Below, piece by piece: positions 1 to 10,535 of a stretch of DNA of 64,000 nt. Under the pieces are notes generated by a model. That model was not told the origin of the DNA. It saw nothing but the letters and a program-made list of their open reading frames with translations, and made no database searches. The stretch comes from Xanthostigma xanthostigma (lineage: Eukaryota; Arthropoda; Insecta; Raphidioptera; Raphidiidae), in contig OY754464.1 of the NCBI GenBank assembly GCA_963575645.1, positions 45,436,192 to 45,500,191 on the forward strand, written 5' to 3'. Numbering within the stretch: position 1 is the stretch's first letter; each line of letters begins with the position of its first letter. The position numbers and the translations under genes are program-made.

Positions 1-37
1 TGGTCTTTAGTGAAGTTAAATAAAAGCTTGTAAAAAG
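1..37 (+). repeat. Fragment of a dispersed repeat tail
   Basis: The block containing taaataaaagcttgtaaaaa recurs at about 46507-46526, where it ends a longer dispersed repeat. Only the tail lies in the window here. It has no coding content. Confidence 0.45.
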
Positions 38-311
38 TCAACCTTCTCCCTTTTTTGTGGTCAACACAATTTAAATTATGCTATTCGGGTAAAAGAGAAC
101 GATTGAGAGAAATTCACACGAGACTAATTTTGTAAAATGTGTTTAATTTGTTTATGTATTACATTTTTTCACTGTCAGTTTACCGCCGCCGTCCATACAA
201 CATTCATCTGTTTGATGTCCCTAGTCGTTCACAGCTTTAAACTTTATGCCTTGAACAAGTCATTTCCCCACAGTGCTCAATGACGTCCATAATATTTTAT
301 ACTTTTGCGAT
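38..311. other. Unassigned AT-rich DNA
   Basis: I see no convincing gene, RNA or repeat boundary here. Confidence 0.5.
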
Positions 312-575
312 ACAGTAGTTTTGACGTGATAACGTCTTATAAATTGATGAAACACCGGCTGCACGCACGAAAAAGTGTCACGTTCCGCCTGAACCTGAGC
401 GTGCAAGCGAGAGCGCGGTATAAGCGATAGAGAGGCACGATCGGCCCAAGCGTCGGCTTGTACGCATTTCTCTCTCTTCTCGCGTGACGTCAGAGAGTTC
501 ATCAATGTTTCTTTATGACGTTATCACGTAAAACTATTGTCCGTAAACCGACTTTACAGACAACCAATGTTTTTT
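312..575. mobile_element. MITE-like element, copy 1
   Basis: Terminal inverted repeats of about 24 bp, containing acgtgataacgtc, lie at 312-336 and 517-540. A second copy with the same left end and the same right-flank block (containing ccgtaaaccgactttacag) lies at 13621-14183. Because that block after the right repeat is shared, the true element may end near 575. The reading frame across 260-505 is a by-product of the repeat. Superfamily unknown. Confidence 0.6.
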
Positions 576-2239
576 TTTCGATAAGTCAGCGCCAGGAAGA
601 CTGTTGGGGATAAAACGCTGAATTAATGGGCGCCTCTTCTCATTTGTTTCTTCTTAGTTCAAACCATACTAAGAGATCTAACTTACTGCAGTATCATCAC
701 GGCGTGCCTTCGCGTGTGTAAATTAAATGTTGTTATTTAAAAACTCCCTTTAAATAATTTGCTTAATTAGGAAGTCTCGTTCATTTCGTTGTATCCCTCA
801 AATCCCGAAAAGTTGTTGACATTTTTTTCTGTTAGGTATTATTATAAATTGGGACTCGGTTATCGGATGATTTAAAAATTACAGAATTTTGGCCAGAAAT
901 TGAGAAAACGGTAAATCTGTGCGCTCGTTCTTTCAAATTTATAATTAATTATTATACCACTTAATCGCGTCACTCATCTGATTACCAATTAAGAATTAAT
1001 CTGATTTGCGTTTGGGCAAATCCGGACCTACATGCCTAAACTTTCCTCAAGAAATAAGCTATCGAATGGTAAAAACGACATAGGAAGTCAATTTTGTTTT
1101 CACCTGGACGAAGCCAAAAAGGGCAATTATTATAGATATCAATAAGCCATCGAGTGATGAAAACCGCATTCAAATCCGTTCAGTGGTTCTCATATTTTTA
1201 GCATACAAACAGACGCGAACGGAAACTTTCTTTGATATATCAATAAGTAGGTACTGATAACGCTGGTGGATTGTCGGAAGAAAACAGAATGTTGATGTCA
1301 GTATCTTATGGAATTGGCATTGTCCTGTCGCCGAATTGACTGGAATTTTGAGCACTGCTAACGTTGAGGAACCCGTCACTGGACACAAAGTCAGTTTAGT
1401 TTTCATACATACATTCGTTTGCGTCGCTTACCGTGCCGTGTGTGGCCGTGCGTGTGTGAGTTTGGTGTTTATGTAATAAAAACTTGACAGTGATTTATAC
1501 CGGAAGTGTTAATTTCACGTAAATGCGCAAGGGTCAGGTAACGTGTACGAGTGTACGACAACAACTCCGAACAACGGACAACCTTTACTGCCTGTACTTG
1601 CAACACAACATACAACCATACTGTATAATGGATATACTGTTTTTTTTTTTAATAATTCATATTTTTTCAACTGAAAAATTAACTGAAAATTTCGCCTGTT
1701 TTTAGTTTTAAATCTAAAATTTTCAAAACTTTCTAATGGTAACCAAATTTAATAACAAAATCTTCTTCATTGGAAGGATTTCTAAAAACATACCACTTCT
1801 ACATCAAAACAGATATGTTTAGAAAGGAGCGTGTTCTCATCGAAATAAGCGGCCTTTTTTTAACAAGTATTATTGTGAGTTCTGAGGGATTTGACATTTT
1901 ATCAAAACTATAAAGTTTAGAAAAAAAATGTTTAACAAAACTTTCTTGAAAAAATAATCATAATAATAAGCCGTTATTAAAAGTATACTATTAATTTATA
2001 ATAAACAAATCTTTTCTGCGCATGCGTCGATTTTCCCCAAAAACAATAAAGCTCTTCATATTTGCATACCAAACATCTTCTCCAAATTTGGTTTCAATCC
2101 GCTCATCCGTTTGACCTGTATCGTGCTCACAGACTAACAGGCCAACAGACACACAGCGTTTTTCCAAAAATATGTTTTTTGGATTCAGGAGACCATAAAC
2201 GAAAAAATATTGTATTTTAAAAAGTGAGTTTTGATCTAA
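576..2239. other. Intergenic DNA with old repeat fragments
   Basis: No gene is recognised. The part around 1907-1997 (actataaagtttagaaaaa followed by an AT-rich block) recurs near 52400-52490. The block near 2100-2150 (gtttgacctgtatcgtgctc) has relatives near 25315-25350 and, inverted, near 20945-20975. Short frames at 1170-1406 and 1523-1705 have no recognisable protein features. Confidence 0.5.
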
Positions 2240-3577
2240 TAGTAGGTAGTGCCCAATAGGGGATTTTGGGATTTACTCGAACGCGGCAGATTCACATAAA
2301 GGAGGATACCTTGCACCCTTTTGAGTACCTCCACCATATATAAACCCTTTATATAGGATCGCGCTTCTCGGGCAGCCGATCAGAATAGTAAAAAAATCGA
2401 TCGCTAGAAATACTCAAGCGCGTCAGATTAAGGTAAGGTGGGTTAATTATATGCTGAAAGTTGTGCATTTCAATAATCTGTCGATTTGAGTGTAACGTAA
2501 CGGAGTGGGAGGGTCACAAACTTGTAAAAAAACGACACTTTACATTCTCGAGCGCGATAGAATTTTTTTTATTTAAGGAAATAATTCAAGAATAACGATG
2601 AAAATATAATCTGCCGATTTCCACAAGCCAAAGAAGCACAAATCGTCAATAAATACAATTCCGCACTCCGGGTCTCTCTTTCCCTTTCACGTTTTCTCTA
2701 TCGCTTACTCTGTCGCACCGTCCTCACACCAGGTTTAGAATGGGATTTTCTTGGGCCCTAATATTTTTGAGGGTAATTTTAGGGACACAAAAAGAAACTT
2801 AAAATTTTATAAAAGACATTAAATGAATAATACAAAACCGACTCATAGTTAAATATCTGTTTACTAAGTCGTAACCTAAGTCCTAATACACTATTATAGT
2901 AACATTATGTAGTGTTTGGTCTCCTTCAATACCAGAATACTGCCGTCAAAGCCCGAAAACTTTGTTGAAGATGAGTTAGCAACGAATTCCGATCATTGTA
3001 ACTGAAAAACAATTATTTTTTGTCAGCTTATCTTCATTTTTTTTTCAATTCGTCAGATTAAGAAAATCCCTCCAAATAATCGTCAGATTATCGGTCAGCA
3101 CGACTAGGACATCTAGCTGAATCGCCTGTATAAATAATCTGACACGTCCGAGTATTTCAAAATGGCGATTTTTTTTCATTTTCAAGTAGCCGCCACGAGC
3201 TTTCGTCATGTCTGAATCGTCAATCTTTTGAAGGGGAGCTTCTTTCGGGTTCCTCTGAATATCTGACGCGCTCGAATAACATTTTTTTTTTCGTTTTCAA
3301 TCCTTCCGTACAGCCACCCCCACCATGCAAACCGGCAGATTAACATACCTCCAATATCAGAGACACGTGGGGCAAATACGTTATGAATATCTGAGACGCT
3401 CGAGTATTTTCATGTGACTATTTTTTTGACATTTTTGAAAACCTGTAGACGCTCCCCCTACCGGTGAAAGGGTGTACATCATTAAACCTTTTTTTTCTAC
3501 CATCTAATCTTAAAAATCCAATAGGTCCCTACGAAGCTCGAATAAATCCCCATCTATCATCGTGGGCTTGCCTACTA
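2240..3577. mobile_element. Foldback element with TAG/CTA ends and inverted subterminal arrays
   Basis: The ends are tagtagg (2240) and cctacta (3577), flanked by a TAA duplication (2237-2239 and 3578-3580). Each arm holds diverged repeats of a roughly 125-137 bp unit marked by an aatctgacgcgctcgagtatt-like motif. On the left it appears near 2274, 2411 and 2543 in one orientation. On the right it appears near 3135, 3259 and 3387, with a fainter copy near 3531, in the other orientation. The centre (about 2650-3050) has no coding potential. Non-autonomous. Superfamily not identified. Confidence 0.65.
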
Positions 3578-4021
3578 TAAACTAGTACCATTCCTTGTGG
3601 GTTGGAATGGTAATACATTCATTCCAATGAGCACAAGCTTTACGTGATGTCATCTATCTAGAGTAAACGCATTTTCATTTATTTTTTACTGCCATCTATT
3701 GAGAGTTAATTAATTCCTGTATAGTAGTATCGCGGTTGTATGCCTTTCATCACTTAATCCATCGCGTTTTTTTCCGTGCCCACTGCGCTTAAAGAAGTTT
3801 CACTTCAAAAAAGAACGTGTTATTTCAAAATACAAGCTCAAATAATTGAGAAAAATAATATTGATACAAGAATTCATATTCCCTACGGAAGGTCGGATCT
3901 GTTCCTGTCGGGATTCAAACCTAGTATCTCTCGAAAGCGAATCTATAGATCATCTCGTTTGGTCATAACGAAGAATAGTGCTCTTTAGTTATTACGATTG
4001 TACAATGTACGTACGTATATA
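3578..4021. other. Intergenic DNA with a possible SINE relic
   Basis: On the minus strand near 3960-3885 a B-box-like aggtttgaatcccgac could be the remnant of a tRNA-derived SINE, but no full A box or tail is visible. The 70-codon frame at 3776-3988 overlaps this and looks accidental. Confidence 0.3.
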
Positions 4022-5017
4022 TGTTACGGTCAATGTCCGGAAGACGGGCAATGTCCGAAATCAGACAAGATTCAAAAAATAGATTTTTTTTGTATCTTTA
4101 TCATTATATAAGTTATCATTAACCCTTTATGGAATTTTTATCACTGATACCAACTATTGAAGAATATATTTTTCAGCTTTCTACTACAAGTAGTGATGAT
4201 TGAAAACACGTATAATTTATTTATTATTGATATGATATGAGCAATAAACAATATATCTCAAAGCATTGAATTTCAGAACTCACATTTATTCCAGCAATAA
4301 AAATGAAAATCAAAACTACTTATAATTTATTTTGACAATGTCCTTATCAAAAATCAAAACTACTTATAATTTATTTTCACACATTTTATTTATTTTAATA
4401 AATGAAAATATGTTTATTGCTCTCTTAGGCTGATCTACTCATTGTCTTCTTATTACTCAAATACAAAAACCTTCCATTTATTACAAAATTCAGCTCTATA
4501 AGACGTTGGTAAGTTCTAGCGCTGTCATTCTTTTTAGAATTCTCGTAATAGTCGGTCGATTTGAGTGAGTTTCAATTGTGTTTCATTTAAGTGCTTACAA
4601 AATACTTTGTTCAAATTTGAGTTATTCAAGACACTATTTGAAGTTATTTAAACTATTGGTGATCATGGAAGTTATGTCATAAAACTTTTAAAAATTCGTT
4701 TTATAAAAACAAATATATTTTTGCATTTTTTTTATTCATTAAAATAAATAAAATGTGTGGAAATAAATTATACGTGGTTTCAATAGAAAGCTGAAAAATA
4801 TATTCTTCAATAATTGATATCAGTAATAAAAATTCCATAAAAGGTTAATGATAACTTATCATGATAAAGATACAATCAAATGTCAGCGTTTCATGTTTAT
4901 AAAAAATTCTTTTTTGAACCTTGTCCGATTTCGGACATTGCCCGATATGGCTTGGGCATTGTCGACATTGTCCGGGCATTGTCGACATTGCCTGGCTTTC
5001 GGACATTTACCGTAACA
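4022..5017. mobile_element. Long foldback element (about 1 kb)
   Basis: The ends tgttacggt and accgtaaca are flanked by TATA on both sides. Long inverted arms (about 4022-4400 and 4700-5017) share the gggcaatgtccgaaatc block and further AT-rich sequence inward. The right arm carries an extra tandem duplication of a 20-bp unit containing cattgtcgacattg (about 4955-4993). A 28-bp direct repeat (tcaaaactacttataatt) occurs at about 4310 and 4353. Frames at 4883-5146 are shadows of the arm. No transposase. Confidence 0.65.
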
Positions 5018-5318
5018 TATATGTCTATAAGAGGCAAAGCGAGTCCGTAATATAGAACAGAGTACACGAACTGTGAAAAGGTTTTGTTTGTAGTGGGTCG
5101 CATGTCCTGTTACTGTTTGTCCTTTAGTGTGAAAATACTCACCCAACGAAGCTATTCAACACTTTGTAATGTGTATTATACTGAATGTACAACAAAAATG
5201 GCCAGTTAGCTTAAAAGTAGGTATTATTTATAACTTTGTGAGAAAGAAACAAAAAACAAAAGAATGTCAATTATATTTATTTATTACATTCTTAAGGACC
5301 AATATTTGAACACTTATG
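5018..5318. other. Unassigned spacer
   Basis: AT-rich. I see nothing specific in it. Confidence 0.5.
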
Positions 5319-5654
5319 CTCAGTTGCTGAAAACATTATCAAAAAAAAAATTTGACAATGACCTGAGATTGTGGTCAAACGATTACCTTTTTTATGCATT
5401 CAGGAGCAGTCTAATGTCGTTATGAAATTCCTTGTCATGTAACACATCAAATACAAATGATTGTTCTACATAGAAAAAGATCGTTTTCAAATTTTAGGTT
5501 AACTGTGTAGAGAAAAGTTGTTTCAAAGTGGAAATTGTACAGAAAACGATGTTAAATAATGTAAGTATAGTTTTTAAAAAAATATCGTTTTAATCCATCA
5601 ATTATTTTTCCAGCAGAATCGACTCACAATTCTACAATGCTTTCTGCAACCCTA
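5319..5654. mobile_element. MITE of the ctgggttgcagaaag family, copy 1
   Basis: Its inverted ends match the complete copy at 42196-42618: a degraded ctcagttgctgaaaac at the left, and ctttctgcaaccctac at the right. The interior shares blocks such as gaaattgtacagaaaacgatg with that copy. No target duplication is clear. Confidence 0.55.
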
Positions 5655-5676
5655 CATTATTGGTTATGAAGAAAGT

Positions 5677-5870
5677 CAAATTGCTTAGTTGCAGAAAACT
5701 TTGCTACAAAATTTAAATTAACACTGATCTTACATTGTGATCATATAATTACAGTTTTTATACATACAGAAGTAGTCTAATGTTATTGTTAAACTCTTCG
5801 TCATGTAGAATATTAGATTGTATTTACACAAAAATAAATGATCCATATAAATAGAAAAATATTGCTAGTC
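5677..5870. mobile_element. Fragment of the same MITE family
   Basis: It starts with an end-like ttgcttagttgcagaaa and contains the tagtctaatgttattg block seen in the other copies. The right part is missing. Confidence 0.4.
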
Positions 5871-5889
5871 AAACTAAATTTTGATTAAA

Positions 5890-5968
5890 ATATATGCTCT
5901 AAATTACTAGAATTAAAATTTTAGTAATTTAGAGCATATATGCTCTAAATTACTAGAATTAAAATTTT
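5890..5968. repeat. Local palindromic duplication
   Basis: A unit reading atgctctaaattactagaat occurs twice (about 5893 and 5940). An inverted segment (agtaatttagagcat) lies between the copies, giving a hairpin followed by a direct repeat. Confidence 0.6.
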
Positions 5969-6386
5969 GTCGAAACTATGAGAGTAATCGAATTTTATCA
6001 AGAGTACCTTTTTTGTAGTAAATGAGTCTCGTGATCCAGATTTTATACTCAAACTGATTTTTTTCCATTGGCGTAGAAGTTTTAGATGTTTAATTATCGA
6101 AAAAATCAAGTTCTACGCCCATGGAATGATATTCATCATTATTATGATATGGGTTTTATTGCCCAATAAAGCTGTGCCAACGTACCAAATTTGAGTAAAA
6201 TCTCATGAGCCGATTCAAAGTTATAAAGCAAAAACGATTTGAAAATTGTACACTTTAATGCGTCTGGCAGGATGATAGAACCCTCGAAACTGTCTGGCTA
6301 CTAATGAAACATTATTTAATAGTTCTCCAAAAAATATATATAAAATTCAGCTTTTATAAAATAACGTAAATATAATTATACAAATT
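5969..6386. other. Unassigned AT-rich DNA
   Basis: A weak hairpin (ggcgtagaa/ttctacgcc, about 6070-6120) is present. A short tgtctggc motif near 6250-6300 recurs near 6600-6640. No gene. Confidence 0.4.
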
Positions 6387-6546
6387 ATTGAAGGAGATTT
6401 ATTTGGTTGAGGAACAATTGAAAATAAGCTTTACCAGTGTATCGCTTGTGGCCAACGTTTCGAAAAATATATTTTCGTTGGCCACAAGCGATACACTGGT
6501 AAAGCTTATTTTCAATTGTTCCTCAACCAAATAAATCTCCTTCAAT
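6387..6546. repeat. Perfect 71-bp-arm palindrome
   Basis: Arms 6387-6457 and 6476-6546 are exact reverse complements by eye (71 of 71), separated by 18 bp. Read outward from the centre on the minus strand, the left arm begins cgaaacgttggccacaagcg. That resembles the sequence after the GAAAC core of hammerhead-like motifs at the ends of Penelope-like elements (compare 46173 and 50879). This may therefore be an inverted pair of such ends. Confidence 0.8.
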
Positions 6547-6944
6547 ACATATTTTGGAACAAAACTTCTACCAATTATACAAATTATAATAGTTTAAGGG
6601 TGTCTGGCAGGGGGTTGGAACCATACTAAGTGTCTGGCAATGAGCGACGCGAGTTTTAATATTGTTACGAATGAAATATTAAAAAATTGAGTTTTATACA
6701 ATGACGAATTTGAGATGGAATTTTGTACACCTTTAATACCTGTTACCTGCCAAAGCAACCACTACTCTTCATGGGTGGGGATCATTCTTACCTGTATTGG
6801 AGACATCCATAGAAAAACTTTCAGCTTTTATAAAAAGACGAAGGTCTGGCTGCCGCGGGCTCTTGGGCTATAAGTTGGAATGGTAACATTGAAAAAAAAA
6901 AAATAGGTGACATGAAATAATTGTAAAAACAAAAACAATAATGG
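6547..6944. other. Unassigned AT-rich DNA
   Basis: Direct repeats of caattatacaaattat flank the palindrome (about 6375 and 6573). No gene seen. Confidence 0.4.
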
Positions 6945-7100
6945 TTCCGACTGCGGCAATCGAACCTATGACTTTTTCTGTATAAATCAGCCGCCATATT
7001 CCTCACCCACCGTAGTCTAATGATGTAGAGCCGGTTTATGTAGTACACTAGCCGCCACTCGCGGCTTCGCACTCGGTTGAGACGAAACACGGCAGCAACA
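6945..7100 (-). repeat. Possible tRNA-derived SINE head
   Basis: On the minus strand a B-box-like aggttcgattgccgc (about 6970-6955) lies downstream of an A-box-like tggcggctagtgt (about 7060-7045), and a T-rich run follows. The box spacing of about 90 nt is longer than in a tRNA, so this is tentative. Confidence 0.3.
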
Positions 7101-7175
7101 ACAGTAGTGTAACCATATTACAGTTACATTGGCTAATAATAAGCATTACGATTAAATTCCAGTATACAGCATATT

Positions 7176-8386
7176 ATTCAAAGCAATGGCACGTCAATCC
7201 GGTGTCGGAGAGGCAACCGGATGGCGAGTGGTAATCTGGGCCTATGAGTGGTACAGAACCCCCTGGTAGCGGCCAAAGTGACCCCAAATGGACGGGGGCG
7301 GCGATATGGGGGTGGGGCAAAATCTAAAAATGTTTGAAAAGGCAACCGGATAAAAATGCGGTTGCATTGAAGGAAATACCCTAATTATATAATAAATTTT
7401 TTTTGCCATCCGAAACACGCGGGCCGTTTTTGCACTAGCGAATAAAAAAAAAATAAAAAAAAATAAAAAAAAAAGGTAACCGCTTCAAAATTAGTGAGCA
7501 TACTTATTGACACCACCAAACGTTGGAAAAAAATTTCCATCCGATCCTGATGGGCAGTTTCGGAGAAACAGCCCCTCAAAGTCGCCGAAAAACCCTTTTT
7601 TTCGATTTTTTCAACAATAAGTAAAAAAAACACACTAAAAATTGTTCAAATCGGATGGCATTCGAAATATATACTGTCCTAAGTACATATAATAGTGTGT
7701 ATCAATGCCATCCGATTTCAATTAAATTTACCCCTATTTAGCCACCCCCAAAACTCATGAAAATAACAATTTTATGCAGCGTATGGCATTATTTTTATTG
7801 TTATTGAGTTTTGGGAGGAGGCTAAATAGGGGTAAATTTAATCGAAATCGGATGGCATTGATACACACTATTATTTGTACTAAGGACAGTATAAATTTCG
7901 AATGCCATCCGATTTGAACAATTTTTAGTTTGTTTTTTTTTACTTATTGTTGAAAAAATCGAAAAAAAGGGTTTTTCGGCGACTTTGAGGGGCTGTTTCT
8001 CCGAAACTGCCCATCAGGATCGGATGGCAATTTTTTTCCAACGTTTGGTGGTGTCAATAAGTATGCTCACTAATTTTGAAGCGGTTGCCTTTTCAGTTTT
8101 TTTTTTTATTTTTTTTTTATTCGCTAGTGCAAAAACGGCCCGCGTGTTTCGGATGGCAAAAAAAATTTATTATACAATTAGGGTATTTCCTTCAATGCAA
8201 CCGCATTTTTATCCGGTTGCCTTTTCAAACATTTTTCGATTTTGCCCCACCCCCATATCGCCGCCCCCGTCCATTTGGGGTCACTTTGGCCGCTACCAGG
8301 GGGTTCTGCACCACTCATAGGCCCAGATTACCACTCGCCATCCGGTTGCCTCTCCGACACCGGATTGACGTGCCATTGCTTTGAAT
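7176..8386. mobile_element. Very long foldback element (about 580-bp arms)
   Basis: Arms of about 580 bp (7176-7758 and 7800-8386) are reverse complements at high identity by eye, with a centre of about 40 bp. Ends are attcaaagcaatggc and gccattgctttgaat, and a possible ATATT duplication flanks them. The motif atcggatggc and its complement recur through both arms. Frames at 7385-7633, 7985-8320 and 8076-8384 are arm shadows; two encode the same peptide because the arms mirror each other. No transposase seen. Confidence 0.8.
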
Positions 8387-8789
8387 ATATTTTTTTCACT
8401 AAATTAGTGAAAGCATAATATTAAACGATTATCGTCATAATATTTTAGAAGAGTTATATATAAGAAAAAATGTCGCCGTCGGGACTTGAATACGAAACAA
8501 CCAATTTCGCGTTGGTTGAGTTACATTACTCTACAGTGCCCACGACAGTTAACTTTTTATTTCTCTCATATTACAGTTGCCTGATGAAATTGCGCCCCAG
8601 TCGGAAATGACAACAGTAGTAGAGCTTTTGGTTCCACCATATGCCGTGGGCCTCTGGTTCCACCGTTTTGTAGTACCACTTTAAGACAATGTTTTGCACT
8701 TTGATTTTTGTTCAGAACCTTCGCAGGCACGCGCACAACAACTCGGATGAACGCATAGTTTCCGATTTCCGAACAGACAGACATTCATT
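8387..8789. other. Spacer with a possible tRNA-like relic
   Basis: On the minus strand near 8545-8470 a B-box-like tattcaagtcccgac is preceded by a possible tRNA-like arm. This may be a SINE or tRNA pseudogene. No protein gene. Confidence 0.3.
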
Positions 8790-9400
8790 TATATATAATA
8801 ATAATAATAATATATATTTATTCCATTAAGAACCTGTTACAGTTATTGGAAACGTCAGAATACAAAAATCACACAGTATTAAAAAAATCATCTTGAGAAT
8901 AAAAACAGCCATTATACAGAAATCTTTTAAGTGTTCCTTTAAAGTTATCAATATTATTAATACTTTTTATATTATTTGGCAGATGATTGTAGATCCGTGC
9001 ACAATTGTAACATGTGCCTTTAATGAACAATGTCAAGTTCGGTTTGGGGAGTAAAAGTAAATCTTTATGTCGCGTACTGTAATCGTGACCTCTTGAACCA
9101 TAATTTTCCATATTTGTGTGAATATACACTGCAGCCTTATAGATGTAAACTGCTGCCAAAGTTAAAATATCTTCTTTGAAAACATTACGACAAGAGTCAC
9201 GCGGTTTTAAACCAAAAATTGTTCGTATAGCTCGTTTCTGCAAATAAAATATATGTTTGCTATCTCTTGAATTTCCCCATAGGAGAACACCATATCGGCA
9301 GATAGCATACGTACATTTACGTTGTTCCCTAGATCCTTTTTCTTTGCAGCGTTTCGTAATCACAGGAATCGAACTTACTCTACCGTGCTAAAACAAGTTT
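8790..9400 (-). mobile_element. 5'-truncated LINE, 3' end with AAT tail
   Basis: The minus strand carries the last part of a non-LTR reverse transcriptase ORF, then a short 3' UTR ending in an (ATT)n tail at about 8795-8815. Only the C-terminal region remains, as expected from 5' truncation during target-primed reverse transcription. Confidence 0.75.
8869..9363 (-). pseudogene. C-terminal part of a jockey-like LINE reverse transcriptase
   Basis: This 164-codon frame ends an RT ORF. Diagnostic features are YGVLLWGNS near residue 26, then QKRAIRTIFGLKPRDSC and, near the end, the ARIYNHLPNNIKSI block. These are typical of the C-terminus of jockey/BS-type insect LINE proteins, downstream of the catalytic domain. 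The RT catalytic motifs and the endonuclease are absent. A related fragment lies at 43801-44402 on the plus strand. The clade assignment is from motif memory and could instead be another CR1-group lineage. Confidence 0.75.
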
Positions 9401-10405
9401 TTTTTCAAAGAATATAAAAAAAAATATTTTATAAAATCATCTGTGTCAAAAAAAAAACTACACTTCGTATTTCTATTTAGGTAACAAAAATATTCTCACT
9501 GTATTGACGTGAAAGTTTTCAATATAATACGAGCACACCTGGTGTACATTTTCATGTTTACACACACTGAAAAATAAAGCCTCTGAACCTATAAGTAATT
9601 CGAGTAAAATATAGGATAACCTACGACCCCAGTAATAAAACTCGAGGATGAGTCGAGAAGTTTATAATAGCGAAAAGAGTTCATATGACCCGTAGTGCTA
9701 TACAATCTAGATACAAATGATCTGTTAAATAACGGTATATGTATAATAGAGACTACAGCGCAACAAGCAATAAATCTTTTTGCTTTAGTAGAAGAAGAAG
9801 TGAAACTTCTTAAGCGACGTATCTGTTTGAAATTTTCTATAACGTTAAAAGGAAAATCATTCAACGGTGGGGAAATATAAGAGGAACCTTAGTAACGCAA
9901 AATGGATAACGCATTAAAAGACCATTTCATAGTTGAAATTTTTTATGCGTATACCTCAAAATCCCGTCACGTTTTTCGAGCAGTTTTCATTTTAATAGAT
10001 GAACACCGTAGAAAAATATTTCAAGATACTTTTTTTGACAATCAACGATTTATGGCAGATGAACTAACCTTTCAACCAGTTTTCATTCACTTCTGCCAGT
10101 TTTTCCGATTGTGGCACTTCAACCATCGTCTCAATTGAGCACAAATGTGTTTTTCTGCTATTTTATGCACTAATTTAACATCGATAATAATATTTTCATC
10201 TAAATTAACAATAAAAAAACGTTACTGGGTCAGCCATTTCATGAAAAAGTGTCGGAAACATTCGATTACCGTGATCATAAAACCATGGCAACGATACTTG
10301 CGCATGAAAACGATGAAAAGCTCTATGAAACGAGTTCATAACTCTAAAGAAGTTTCACTTTCCCAGTAAGCTTACGTGAGAGGCTCGCGCGCTCTTTTTT
10401 AAATC
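9401..10405. other. Unassigned region with three short plus-strand frames
   Basis: Frames of 61, 78 and 74 codons (9695-9880, 9902-10138, 10145-10369) lie in series on the plus strand with slightly lower AT content than the surroundings. I recognise no domain. They could be a decayed transposase or chance frames. Confidence 0.35.
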
Positions 10406-10535
10406 AAACTCGCACCAATAGCGTTCACAGACATTTAATCTCGGACCAATAGTGTTACAGAGAAATTCAGAATCGGGTCAATAGCGTTCACAAAGTTCAA
10501 ACGTGACCAATAGCATTCAGATAAATTCAGACTCG
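10406..10535. repeat. Four-unit tandem repeat with CCAATAG cores
   Basis: Units of about 30-32 bp are marked by ccaatag(c/t)gtt(c)a cores at about 10414, 10446, 10477 and 10507. The units are diverged. CCAAT is also a known transcription-factor site, but no gene follows. Confidence 0.6.

Noticed and set aside
8076-8384. Reading frames of over 100 codons at 7985-8320 and 8076-8384 as genes
   Set aside because: They lie inside the arms of the 7176-8386 foldback. The mirrored arm yields the same peptide at 7385-7633, and no domain is visible.
9902-10369. A transposase remnant at 9902-10369
   Set aside because: Frames are short and no conserved motif could be recognised. Left as unassigned.
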